A stretch of DNA of 64,000 nucleotides from DATBAX01 sp963762965 (GTDB taxonomy: Bacteria; Acidobacteriota; Terriglobia; Terriglobales; Acidobacteriaceae). The notes under the pieces are model-generated. The model ran no database searches. It saw nothing but the letters and a program-made list of their open reading frames with translations, and was not told the origin of the DNA. The translations under genes and the position numbers were made by a program. Below are positions 9,064-18,436 of the stretch, in pieces. The stretch is from contig CAVXME010000001.1 in assembly GCA_963762965.1 (NCBI GenBank), positions 2,294,001 to 2,358,000 of the forward strand. The letters are read 5' to 3'. Within the stretch, counting starts at the first letter, position 1. Each line of letters begins with the position of its first letter.

Positions 9064-10836
9064 TCACAGAGTGGGATTTCGGGCAGGGATGCTGATACGC
9101 GGTCGAGGCCGCTCGGCTTGCTGTTTTGGTTCATCCACCTTGAGGAACTGATCCGCTTTTACATTGTGCAGGGTTTGCACGGCCCCCTTTGGCCAGTGGA
9201 TCTCGATGGTGGCCGCCTCGGTCTCCTTGCCGAGGCCGAAATGCACCCGCTTATCGCTGGACGATAAGTAGCCGACACTGGTCGTGACGTGGTTGTAGAG
9301 CGTTCTACCCGAGGGGGTGGTCAGCTTGATCCGGGTGCCGATGCCGTCGCGGTTGCTCTGATGGCCGATGGTCTCGATCCAGAGCCAGTGATTGCCATTG
9401 TTTCCGGAATTGATGAGGATGCGAGGGCGTTCATTGAGCGAGGTCACAACCAGGTCCGGAAAGCCATCATTGTTAAGGTCAACCACGGCGGCGCCGCGCT
9501 GAAAACCCATGTGCAAAAAATCCGGGCCGACGTTCTCCGACTCGTCTGAGAACGTCTTTCCGTCGATGTTGCGCCATAAGGTGTCGTGTTGTTTGGCATT
9601 GGGTCCCTCGTACTGCACATCACCGTTGGCGGAGTAGATGTCTTTCCAGCCGTCGTTATCGTAGTCAACAAAAGCAGCACTCCAGCCGGACTTGCTGCGG
9701 CTCAGCGTGGCGATGTTCGAGGCGGGGGAGAGATAATGAAACGATTGCCCTTGCTCGTTGCTGAACAGAGCGAAGACCTGAGTTTGCAGGTCGTTGTAAA
9801 AAATATCGACCCATCCGTCGTTGTTGAAGTCCTTAGCATCGGCGCCCATGCCGGAAACTTCGTGTCCGTCGTCGTTATAGGCCACGCCGTAGGGGAGGCC
9901 TACTTCTTTGAAAGTGCCGTTGCCCTGGTTCAGATAGAGGGCGTTCGGTTGGGTGTCGTTGGCGATGAAAACGTCCATCCATCCGTCGCCGTTGAAGTCG
10001 GCGATGGCGATTCCCATGCCCTTACCCAGAGTTTTGCCAAAGCCGGAGCTTTCGGTAACGTCCCTAAACTTGCCATGTCCCAGATTGTGGTACAGCCGTT
10101 GCGCCACGCTCGGGTATACCCGCGGATCACAGTAGGATTCGTGCTGGTCGGCAAAGCAGCGTTTGTCTAATTGCGGACTCCAATAGGTGTATTCGGAAAC
10201 GACCAAGTCAAGCAACCCGTCGTTGTCATAGTCGAACCAGGCAGCGTTGGTGCTCCAAAGATTCTTCGGCTTCTTATCCAGCCCGGAGCCGGCTGTAACA
10301 TCGGTGAAAGTGCCATTGCCGTTGTTGTGGTAGAGCGTGTCACGCCCGGTGCTGGCGATGAACAAGTCGGTATAGCCGTCGTTGTCGAAATCGGCGGCGG
10401 CCACGCCCAGGCTGAAGCCTATGTCTGCGCCCGCGAGCCCAGCTTTCTCGGTTACATCTTCAAAAGTCCCATCGCCGTTGTTGCGCAGAAGAACGTTGTA
10501 GAAAGTGGGGTCACTCTTCTTCGATTCTGGGAAGCTGGCACCGTTGGTAAAGAAAATATCCATTTTGCCATCGTTGTCATAGTCGAGGATGGCAACTCCA
10601 CCGCACTGCGGTTGGGGATAGTACTTGCGTCCGGTGAATCCATTGTTCGTGATGTAGGAAAACCTGGAGAAGGAAGCAATGTCCTTGAAAGTGATGGGCC
10701 CTGGCGTGGACGAGGCACCCCACGGACGATTATCAGGCTGTGCGGAAGGCAAGGTCGAGGTTCGGCTCGGGCTTGCCCCTAAGAGCAGGCAAGAAACGAG
10801 AGCTGCTACCCGAACCGCGGTTCTCTTGGTTTGCAT
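9064..10836 (-). CDS. Exported CRTAC1 family protein (VCBS repeats plus ASPIC/UnbV)
   Basis: From the ATG at 10836 the protein is about 590 residues; an in-frame ATG at 10878 adds 14 residues. The shorter form puts a classic signal peptide first (MQTKRTAVRVAALVSCLLLGA). The body has a string of FG-GAP/VCBS blades with DYDNDGKMDIFF-type calcium loops, and ends with an ASPIC/UnbV domain (NRDGIGTRIKLTT, then HFGLGKE). It lies just downstream of the LacI gene on the same strand and upstream of the PPIase-CRTAC1 gene, so the three may share transcription. The 175-bp gap at 8889-9063 holds only the ribosome binding site of the next gene. Confidence 0.82.
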   Translation of the reverse strand: MQTKRTAVRVAALVSCLLLGASPSRTSTLPSAQPDNRPWGASSTPGPITFKDIASFSRFSYITNNGFTGRKYYPQPQCGGVAILDYDNDGKMDIFFTNGASFPESKKSDPTFYNVLLRNNGDGTFEDVTEKAGLAGADIGFSLGVAAADFDNDGYTDLFIASTGRDTLYHNNGNGTFTDVTAGSGLDKKPKNLWSTNAAWFDYDNDGLLDLVVSEYTYWSPQLDKRCFADQHESYCDPRVYPSVAQRLYHNLGHGKFRDVTESSGFGKTLGKGMGIAIADFNGDGWMDVFIANDTQPNALYLNQGNGTFKEVGLPYGVAYNDDGHEVSGMGADAKDFNNDGWVDIFYNDLQTQVFALFSNEQGQSFHYLSPASNIATLSRSKSGWSAAFVDYDNDGWKDIYSANGDVQYEGPNAKQHDTLWRNIDGKTFSDESENVGPDFLHMGFQRGAAVVDLNNDGFPDLVVTSLNERPRILINSGNNGNHWLWIETIGHQSNRDGIGTRIKLTTPSGRTLYNHVTTSVGYLSSSDKRVHFGLGKETEAATIEIHWPKGAVQTLHNVKADQFLKVDEPKQQAERPRPRISIPARNPTL

Positions 10837-10912
10837 CTGAGTCGGGATTCCCAATTTGCGATCCGGAATTGCATTCATTGTACAGCGCCCACCGCTGACG
10901 GCAGGCGCTGCT

Positions 10913-11908
10913 TCATGCGATGGATCGAGTCGACGCTCTCATTACAAGATGGGTGGGAATTGCATGGTCGATCTGTGGGGAGACATTCTTGCCGATGAGT
11001 TTTTCCAGCGCGGCAAAGGCGGTGATGGCGAGCTGGGTGCGGGAGATTTGTACGGTAGTAAGGGCGGGCTGAGTGAGGCGGGCGAACGAGATATCGTCAA
11101 AGCCGATGAGGGAAACATCTCCGGGCACTTTGAGCCCGGCCTCGTGAATGACGCCGAGCGCGCCAATGGCGCTGAGGTCATTGGAGGCAATAACGGCGGT
11201 TGGCGGTACCGGCAATTGCAGCAAGTTCTTCATGGCTTTGGCACCGCCCTCGATCCGGTGGTCTCCAATTTGGACCAGCAATCGGTCGCTGTCCCCATGG
11301 GCTTCTATTCCCGAGAGGAACGCGGCATGACGGATGCGGGCCGATTCAAGGTTCAGGGGGCCGGTGATGAAGCCAATGCGTCGATGATGCAGCGAAAAAA
11401 GGTGTTGCAAAGCTTCCTGGATGCCCTGGGCATAGTCGATGACAATATTGGCGCTTCTTGGGCCGGTTTTGCCGGTGTCGAGAAATACCGTGGGAATGTT
11501 TCTGCGGGTGAGTTCCGCCACCAGCTCCGGATCGGCTTCCGAGGTCATGATGGCCACGCCGTCCACTTTGCGTTCGACCATCCGCCGGATGCAACCCGCC
11601 ATGCGTTTGGCGTCATAGTCGGTGTTTCCAATAATGACTTCGAGGCCGTGCTGGACCGCCTGATCTTCGAAACTCTTGACCAGGTCCGGAAAAAAGGGAT
11701 TAGTGATGTCGGAGATGATGAGCCCCAGCATGCGGCTTTGGCCGGAAACCAGAGTGCGAGCATGAGTATTGGGATAGAAATCCAGTTCTTTTATGGCTTT
11801 ATGGACCCTGGCAGCAGTGAGCGGACTCACATCCTGAGAGCCGTTGATGGTCCGCGAAACTGTCGCGGTGGAAACTCCGGCCCTCTTGGCGACCTCTCGT
11901 ATGCTCAT
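10913..11908 (-). CDS. LacI family transcriptional regulator
   Basis: The 331-residue protein starts with the LacI-type helix-turn-helix (SIREVAKRAGVSTATVSRTING, residues 2-24) and hinge (about 50-60), followed by the periplasmic-binding-protein-like effector domain (LGLIISDITNPFFP, then GFDDISFARLTQPALTTV). These proteins usually repress sugar-use genes and release DNA when a sugar binds. The gene is divergent from the aldose epimerase, and a perfect LacI-family operator lies between them at 11961-11974, so it probably controls itself and the epimerase-fucosidase-receptor block. No clear ribosome binding site is visible. Confidence 0.93.
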   Translation of the reverse strand: MSIREVAKRAGVSTATVSRTINGSQDVSPLTAARVHKAIKELDFYPNTHARTLVSGQSRMLGLIISDITNPFFPDLVKSFEDQAVQHGLEVIIGNTDYDAKRMAGCIRRMVERKVDGVAIMTSEADPELVAELTRRNIPTVFLDTGKTGPRSANIVIDYAQGIQEALQHLFSLHHRRIGFITGPLNLESARIRHAAFLSGIEAHGDSDRLLVQIGDHRIEGGAKAMKNLLQLPVPPTAVIASNDLSAIGALGVIHEAGLKVPGDVSLIGFDDISFARLTQPALTTVQISRTQLAITAFAALEKLIGKNVSPQIDHAIPTHLVMRASTRSIA

Positions 11909-11960
11909 TAGAGTTTGGGGAAAAGTGCTAAAGAGGCTTCATTGTAGCAAATGAAGTTGC

Positions 11961-11974
11961 TGCAATCGTTTACA
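11961..11974. promoter_or_regulatory. LacI-family operator
   Basis: TGCAATCGTTTACA matches the general LacI-family consensus TGNAANCGNTTNCA at every fixed position. It lies 53 bp upstream of lacI on one side and 105 bp upstream of the epimerase start on the other. Confidence 0.7.
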
Positions 11975-12078
11975 ATGCGTTGGGCATTTCAGATAAGATG
12001 ACCGCTGCTTGCGGGGATTGATATTTGCCAAGGATTGCCAGGCAGAGGATCTATCGCATTCTGCCGGATGGAGACTAC

Positions 12079-13296
12079 ATGAACCTGAAAGTCCTCTTTA
12101 TGCTGTTTTTGTTGCTCTTGCTGACGGCAGTTTGCTGGCAAGCGGGATCAGCTCAAAGCGAAGCGCCAAAACCACAGACCGTAATCGATGGGAGTTCAGT
12201 TGTCGGAGGCATGCCGGTGATCACCCTGGAACGTCCGCGCCTTCAAACGTCAAATGTTCCGCAGTTCCTCTCGGTCCAGGTTTTGCCGGGGAGGGGCATG
12301 AACCTCTTTCAGATCCGGGCGTATTTGCCGGGTAAAGGAGAGATCAACTTGATTTCTTCGCCGTCCGTGGAGGACGCGGCGAAACTTCTCGCCGGAGGTC
12401 CGGATGATCCGTACGGCAACGAGTCATTTAAACTGGGCGGCGCAATTCTGGTGCCTTACGCAAACCGCATTCGCGGCAAGCTTTCCGCCGACGGCAAGAC
12501 CATCGACACTCAGATTGCCGGAAAGCCTGTAACTTTGCTGGCCAACTGGCAAGGCAAAAAGCCCGGAGCGGAAAAACACGCCATGCACGGGATGATTCTC
12601 GACTCGAAATTCGGGAACTTGATAGTTGCCAAGTACGCCGACGAATCGCATGTGGAGGGGACCCTGCATGCCGGGAATTTTTCTGGGCACTGGCTTTCCA
12701 GCGCCGACATTAACGTGCGCACCACACTTCACGACAGTTACGTGGAAATGGAAGTTACGGTGAAAAATGTGGGCCAGGAAAACCTGCCTTTGGGAATTGG
12801 CTGGCATCCTTACTTTGCCTTTCCCAGCGGCGATCGTCAGCAGGCACGCTTGCATATTCCAGCCACCCAGCGGGCCATCGTGAATAATTATGACGATGTT
12901 TTTCCCACGGGCAAGATTGTTCCCATGGCCGGCTCTCCTTATGACTTCACTCCCGTGGGCGGGGCGCCGTTGAAGGACCAATTCCTGGATGAAAGCTTTA
13001 TTGATCTGAAACGGCAACCGGACGGAAGTGTAGTCACGGAAGTCATTGATCCGGCAGCCGACTACGGATTGCGCATCACCGCTTTCTCGAAAGATGTAAG
13101 CGCCATCCAGGTTTACTCTCCACCGGAAAAGTCGTTTGTGGCCATTGAGCCGCAATTTAACTATGGCGATCCCTACGGAAAAGAATGGGGAAAAACCAAG
13201 ACCGGAATGGTGGAAGTGAAGCCTGGCGAATCCGCCAGTTACCGCGTGCGGCTCGAGATGTTTCAACCGGGCCAAAGCGGGGGCCAAGCAAAATAA
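12079..13296 (+). CDS. Exported aldose 1-epimerase (mutarotase) family protein
   Basis: The ATG at 12079 is preferred over an upstream in-frame ATG at 12025 because it starts a clean signal peptide (MNLKVLFMLFLLLLLTAVCWQAGSAQ) and has a GGAG ribosome binding site; this gives 405 residues. The fold is that of the galactose mutarotase family: AILVPYANRIRGK, the catalytic-histidine region AMHGMIL, GWHPYFAFP, and the C-terminal acidic catalytic motif AIEPQFNYGDP. It would interconvert alpha and beta anomers of a sugar released in the periplasm. It is the first gene of a divergent block with the fucosidase and receptor, downstream of the LacI operator, which suggests fucose or a related sugar. Confidence 0.85.
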   Translation: MNLKVLFMLFLLLLLTAVCWQAGSAQSEAPKPQTVIDGSSVVGGMPVITLERPRLQTSNVPQFLSVQVLPGRGMNLFQIRAYLPGKGEINLISSPSVEDAAKLLAGGPDDPYGNESFKLGGAILVPYANRIRGKLSADGKTIDTQIAGKPVTLLANWQGKKPGAEKHAMHGMILDSKFGNLIVAKYADESHVEGTLHAGNFSGHWLSSADINVRTTLHDSYVEMEVTVKNVGQENLPLGIGWHPYFAFPSGDRQQARLHIPATQRAIVNNYDDVFPTGKIVPMAGSPYDFTPVGGAPLKDQFLDESFIDLKRQPDGSVVTEVIDPAADYGLRITAFSKDVSAIQVYSPPEKSFVAIEPQFNYGDPYGKEWGKTKTGMVEVKPGESASYRVRLEMFQPGQSGGQAK

Positions 13297-13338
13297 ATCT
13301 GAATATCGCGTCATTCGCGATAGGGAAGGTCTTCCCGC

Positions 13339-14982
13339 ATGCGAAGCTCTCAGATCTTTCTCTCCAGGAGACGGCGGAATTTCCGGGCGACCGTCAGCGC
13401 TCTGGCGCTGATGGCCGCTGCGGCTCACTCCACAGTTCTGTTGGGCCAATCCACGACCCCCGATCCCGTGGCTATCGAAAATATCTGGAAACAGGCCAAC
13501 AGCAAGTACGACGCTCAGCGCGAGTCAATCCTCAAGGAAGTTGACCGCCAGGCGAACGACGGCCCTTTTCGTCCCGACTGGGAGTCGCTGAAAAAATATC
13601 AGGAGCCGGAGTGGTATCCCGATGCGAAATTCGGCATTTTCATTCATTGGGGCCTGTACTCGGTGGCGGCCTTCGACAACGAGTGGTACTCCCGCAACAT
13701 GTACCAGAAAGGCTCGCCAGAATTTAAGCATCACATCGCGACCTACGGCCCACAGAGCAAGTTCGGCTACAAGGACTTCATCCCCGGTTTGACGGCGGCA
13801 CATTTCGATCCGCAAGCGTGGGCGCGGTTGTTTCGCGAGGCGGGAGCAAAATATGTAGTCCCGGTGGCGGAGCACCATGACGGCTTTCCCATGTATGAAT
13901 CGAACCTGACCGATTGGTGCGCCGGCAAGATGGGGCCCAAGCGCGATATTCTCGGCGAGCTTGCCACTGCCATTCGCGCCGAAGGCCTGCATTTCGGAGC
14001 GTCCTCGCATCGTGCCGAGCACGACTGGTTTTTTGACGGCGGACGGGAGTTCGATTCCGACGTCAACGATCCCAAATATGCCGCATTTTACGGCCCCGCC
14101 CATCCTCATTTACAGAAACCGGGTCACGAGGAACTCAGCCAAGATTGGACTTATGTTTCATCGGCCTTTATGGACGATTGGCTGGCGCGCACTGCCGAGA
14201 TCGTCGGCAAATACCATCCGGACATGATTTATTTCGACTGGTGGGTGGGACAACCTTCCTTCCGCGACCATCTCACGCGTTTTGCCGCCTTCTACTACAA
14301 CCAGGGCGCTCAGCGCGGGACCGGGGCGGTTATCAATTATAAGAATGACGATTTCCAGGATAACTCTGCCACGCTTGATATCGAGCGCGGACAGTTGACC
14401 GACATCCGGCCGTTGCATTGGCAGACCGACACCTCACTCAGCAATGGCTCCTGGGGATACATTGAAAATGACACCTACAAGACGCCGGAATTCGTCATTC
14501 ACCTGCTGGCGGATGTGGTCAGCAAGAATGGCAACCTGCTGCTGAATGTTGGCCCACGCCCGGATGGCACGATTCCCGAGCCCGCGCAGCAAATTCTTCG
14601 TGAAATCGGGGGATGGCTCAAAGTGAATGGCGAAGCGATTTATAGCACCCGGCCGTGGAGGGTCTACGGGGAAGGCCCAACCAAGGTCTCCGGCGGGGCT
14701 TTTCATGAGAACGACACCAAGCCCTACACGCCCGAAGACTTCCGTTTCACGATCCAGGGCGCGAATCTTTACGCGATTGAACTCGGCTGGCCTAAGGACA
14801 GCCAGGCGATCATTCATTCCCTGGGCAGCAATGTTCCCGACGAGAAGAAGGTGGCGAGCGTGACCCTGCTTGGTTCCGATGCGAAAGTCGAGTGGCAACA
14901 ACAATCCGATGGATTGCACTTGCAACTTCCGTCTCAGCCCGCTGGCAAGTACGCCTACACTTTCCGAATATCGTTCCAATAG
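13339..14982 (+). CDS. Exported GH29 alpha-L-fucosidase
   Basis: The 547-residue protein has an N-terminal export segment (hydrophobic about 17-35, ending LLGQS). GH29 hallmarks are present: WYPDAKFGIFIHWGLYSV, EWYSRNMY, the EHHDGFPMY motif, and the candidate nucleophile Asp300 in MIYFDWW. A C-terminal beta-sandwich follows (about 440-547). GH29 enzymes release terminal L-fucose from glycans. The gene follows the mutarotase by 42 bp and precedes a TonB-dependent receptor, which fits an outer-membrane glycan uptake locus controlled by the LacI regulator. Confidence 0.9.
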   Translation: MRSSQIFLSRRRRNFRATVSALALMAAAAHSTVLLGQSTTPDPVAIENIWKQANSKYDAQRESILKEVDRQANDGPFRPDWESLKKYQEPEWYPDAKFGIFIHWGLYSVAAFDNEWYSRNMYQKGSPEFKHHIATYGPQSKFGYKDFIPGLTAAHFDPQAWARLFREAGAKYVVPVAEHHDGFPMYESNLTDWCAGKMGPKRDILGELATAIRAEGLHFGASSHRAEHDWFFDGGREFDSDVNDPKYAAFYGPAHPHLQKPGHEELSQDWTYVSSAFMDDWLARTAEIVGKYHPDMIYFDWWVGQPSFRDHLTRFAAFYYNQGAQRGTGAVINYKNDDFQDNSATLDIERGQLTDIRPLHWQTDTSLSNGSWGYIENDTYKTPEFVIHLLADVVSKNGNLLLNVGPRPDGTIPEPAQQILREIGGWLKVNGEAIYSTRPWRVYGEGPTKVSGGAFHENDTKPYTPEDFRFTIQGANLYAIELGWPKDSQAIIHSLGSNVPDEKKVASVTLLGSDAKVEWQQQSDGLHLQLPSQPAGKYAYTFRISFQ

Positions 14983-15121
14983 CCGTGGGTCAATGTGCGG
15001 TAGGCCCAGTTTTACAAAAGATTACCTTCTTTGACCGAACCTTTACCCCGGACCTCATAACGGGTGTGTTTGAATGGTGGAGATTCCCTGTCAAAAGGCA
15101 GATAGGAAGGTATTGCATTCG

Positions 15122-18100
15122 GTGTCTCCGCGGCGCCATTTTTCGTGTGTCTTTGGCCTCTGGCTGCTTCTTTCCGTGGGGTTGGCAGGCCAGGTTCTTT
15201 CCCCTTCCCCCACGCAAGGCGGATCAATTTATGGAGTGGTGAAGTCGGGCAACATGCCGGTTCCCGGTGTCACCGTTACCGCCACGAATAGCACAACCGC
15301 TAAGAAGGTCATCACCTGGACCGATGTGGATGGAAGCTATACGCTGGCTATCCCCGACGACGGCCGTTACGTCTTGCGCACGCAGATGGCCGCTTTCGCG
15401 GCGGCGACACAAGAAGTGATCATCGGCAGCGCAAACCGCAAAGCACAGGCAAATCTCGAACTGGTTTTGCTTTCCCGCGTGCCCAGTACCCAACCCGCAG
15501 AGCCCCGACAGGCGGCTACAAACCGCACGGCAGGCAATCGAGGCTTCCAGAGCATGCGAGTCACCCAAGGGGAAGGCAGCGACGACTCAACGGGCAACGG
15601 AACCGATCAAATTGCGCCGGCCGGAATGCCAGTGCCGGGGATCGCGCCGAATACAGCTACAGAGTCCGTGGCCGTTTCCGGCAATACTTCGAATCCCATG
15701 GGGCAGCTGAATGGCGACGAGTTCCGCCAACGAATGGACGATATCGGCGGGCCGGGAGGGCAAGGCGGTGGCGGATTTGGCGGAGGGGGTTTTGCAGGAG
15801 GCGGGTTCGGCGGGGGTTTGGAGGAGGCCCGGGTGGTGGGGGCGGTTTTCGCGGGCGTGGATTCAATAGCAACCAGCCTCACGGCAGCCTCTATTACACC
15901 GTCGGCGATTCTGCTCTGGGCGCGGCTCCGTATTCCCTGACGGGCTCGCCAGTGGCCAAGCCTGACTACGAGCAGGGCAAGTTTGGCGGATCCATTGGCG
16001 GGCCGCTGAATATTCCCAAGATCTATCACGGCGGGGACAAGACTTTCTTTTTTTTGAACTACAACGGGGCGCGGGGGTCAAATCCCTTTGACCAGTTTTC
16101 CACGGTGCCGACAGCGGCCGAGCGCGCGGGGAATTTTTCTGGTGTCCTCTATCCTTCCGGCCCCAACGCCGGACAACAAGTGCAGGTCTATGAACCCGGG
16201 ACCAGCACTCCGTTTCCTAACAACACATTGACCAGCATCAATCCTGCCGCCACTGAACTGCTGAAATTTATTCCCATGCCCAACATCCTTGGCAGAACGC
16301 AGCAGAATTTCTATTACGCTACTTCTGCCGTCAGCGATAGCGATGACTTGAATATTCGCCTGAATCGTAATCTAGGCGCCACGACTCCCGGCGCCCGCCG
16401 TGGTGGCCGGGGTGGCTCACGCAATAGCCTAAGTTTCGGTTTTCACTATCACGGTTCAAGCACGACCCTGACCAATCCTTTTCCAAGTGTGGGCGGAAGC
16501 ACCACGGTCCGCAGTTTTGACGTGCCCGTTTCTTACACCCGGACCTTCGGCAAGCTGGTCAATACGGCGCGCGTGGACTACAACCGAAGCCGCACTGCGG
16601 CCCAGAACCTCTACGCGTTTTCCCAGAACATTGTGGCCGCGGCGGGGATTCATGGGGTCTCCCAAACGCCTTTCGATTGGGGCCTGCCCAGTCTTTCTTT
16701 CAGCGATTTTGGCAGCCTTCAGGACACGACTCCGCTGCTCCAGCGCAATCAGACGCTGACTTTCTCCGACAACATGATTTGGAACCACAAAAAGCACACC
16801 TGGCGGTGGGGCGGCGATTTCCGCCGCATCCAGCTCAACAACCGGACCGATGGCAATCCGCGGGGATCGTTTGTCTTCACCGGGTTCAACACCTCGTTGA
16901 ATGGTCAACGGGGGACGGGTTTTGATTTCGCAGATTTTCTTTTGGGGATGCCGCAGCAGACTTCCGTGCAATATGGCGCGCTGACTGAAGGCCAGGACAA
17001 CTATCATTTCCGCGGAAATTCGTGGGACCTGTACGCGCAGGATGAATGGAAGATCCGCGGCAACCTCAGCTTTAATCTCGGCGTTCGCTATGAATACATT
17101 TCACCGTATACGGAAACCAATGATCGCCTGGCAAATCTCGATCTCACCCCCGGAGTATTGCTTCCGCCGCCGGGAACCGCCGAGGTGGCGCCGGTGCTGC
17201 CTAGGGAAACCGGGCTTCTGACGGGGCTTCCATATCCCGCGACTTTGATGCATCCCGACCGCAACAACTTTGCGCCGCGAGTGGGGATTGCCTGGAAGCC
17301 ATTGCGCAAGACCGTGGTGCGTGCGGGATACGGTATTAACTACAACACCGGCGCTTATCAGAGGATCGTTCAACAACTGGCATTCCAGCCCCCGTTCGCC
17401 ATCACCGCGACCAACATCGAGTCGTCCACCAATCCACTTTCGCTGGAGAACGGATTTCCAGTTGCAGCCTCCGGTGCGGTAACCAACAGCTACGGCGTGG
17501 ATCCGAACTATCGCCTGGGCTACGTTCAAATCAGAAACCTGGATATTCAGCAGGAAATTCGTCCCACCCTGATTATGAATCTTGACTACACCGGAACCAA
17601 GGGCACGCGACTGGATATTATCGAGGCGCCGAATCGCATTCCCTCCGGGATACGCATTCCGAATGTGGATGCGTTCAACTGGGAAGACTCTCAAGGCGAC
17701 TCTGAAGCCAATGCAGCGTCGGTGCGGGTGCGCAAACGCCTTCAGGCCGGGTTTTCGGTGGGGGGCACTTACACTTTCTCGAAATCCATTGACGATGCGT
17801 CTACTATCGGAGGCGGTTCCACGGTGGTGGCGCAGAACGCGTTCGACATCGCGGCCGAACGGGGACTTTCCAGCTTCAACCAGACCCACAAGTTCACCGC
17901 GGACTATCTCTGGGAATTGCCTTTCGGACATGACCGGCGCTGGCTGACCAACAACAGTCCCATGCGCGCCCTTTTCGGCGACTGGCACTGGAGCGGGGAT
18001 TGGACCATCGCCTCAGGTTTGCCGTTTACCCCCAGGATTGTGGGCGATGTTTCGGATGTGAATCGCGGGACCAACGGGACTCTCCGGCCCAATGTCGTTC

Positions 18101-18426
18101 CGGGCATGTCTATCAGCTTGCCGAATCCGGGCAAGAACGAGTGGTTTAACAAGAATGCATTTGCCCAGCCCTTGCCTGGACAATATGGCGATGCGCGCCG
18201 CAACAGCATCATCGGGCCCGGCAGTCTGGTCTTCGATATGGCCATGACCAAAGAGTTCCCCATGAAAGAGAATCGCAGCCTGGAAGTTCGCGCCGCGGCC
18301 TCGAACGTCTTCAACTCGCCGCAGTACACTTCCATTGATACCAACTTGAATTCGCCCACGGCTGGCCAGGTAATCGGAGTTGGCGCCATGCGGACGATTC
18401 AACTGACGGCGCGGTTCCACTTCTGA
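15122..18426 (+). CDS. TonB-dependent receptor with carboxypeptidase-regulatory domain, split by a -1 frameshift at about 15817
   Basis: Two overlapping frames encode one protein of about 1,100 residues. The first starts at GTG 15122 (ribosome binding site AGGAAGG, signal peptide MSPRRHFSCVFGLWLLL; ATG 15074 is an alternative) and carries the carboxypeptidase-regulatory domain (SIYGVVKSGNMPVPGVTVTAT). A Gly-rich linker follows, where the frame breaks. The second frame continues from the same Gly-rich linker into plug and beta-barrel (GSIGGPLNIPKIY, FFFLNYNGARG) and ends in aromatic FHF, typical of outer-membrane porins. A preceding copy of the linker reads GGGGGTTTT while the break point reads GGGGGTTT, so one base appears missing. 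The GTG at 15952 is not a believable start by itself. It probably imports fucose-containing oligosaccharides. Confidence 0.82.
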
Positions 18427-18436
18427 GAGACCAGTC

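Noticed and set aside
15952..18426. A separate receptor gene starting at GTG 15952
   Set aside because: Coding similarity continues upstream of this GTG in the same frame into the Gly-rich linker; there is no ribosome binding site or signal peptide.
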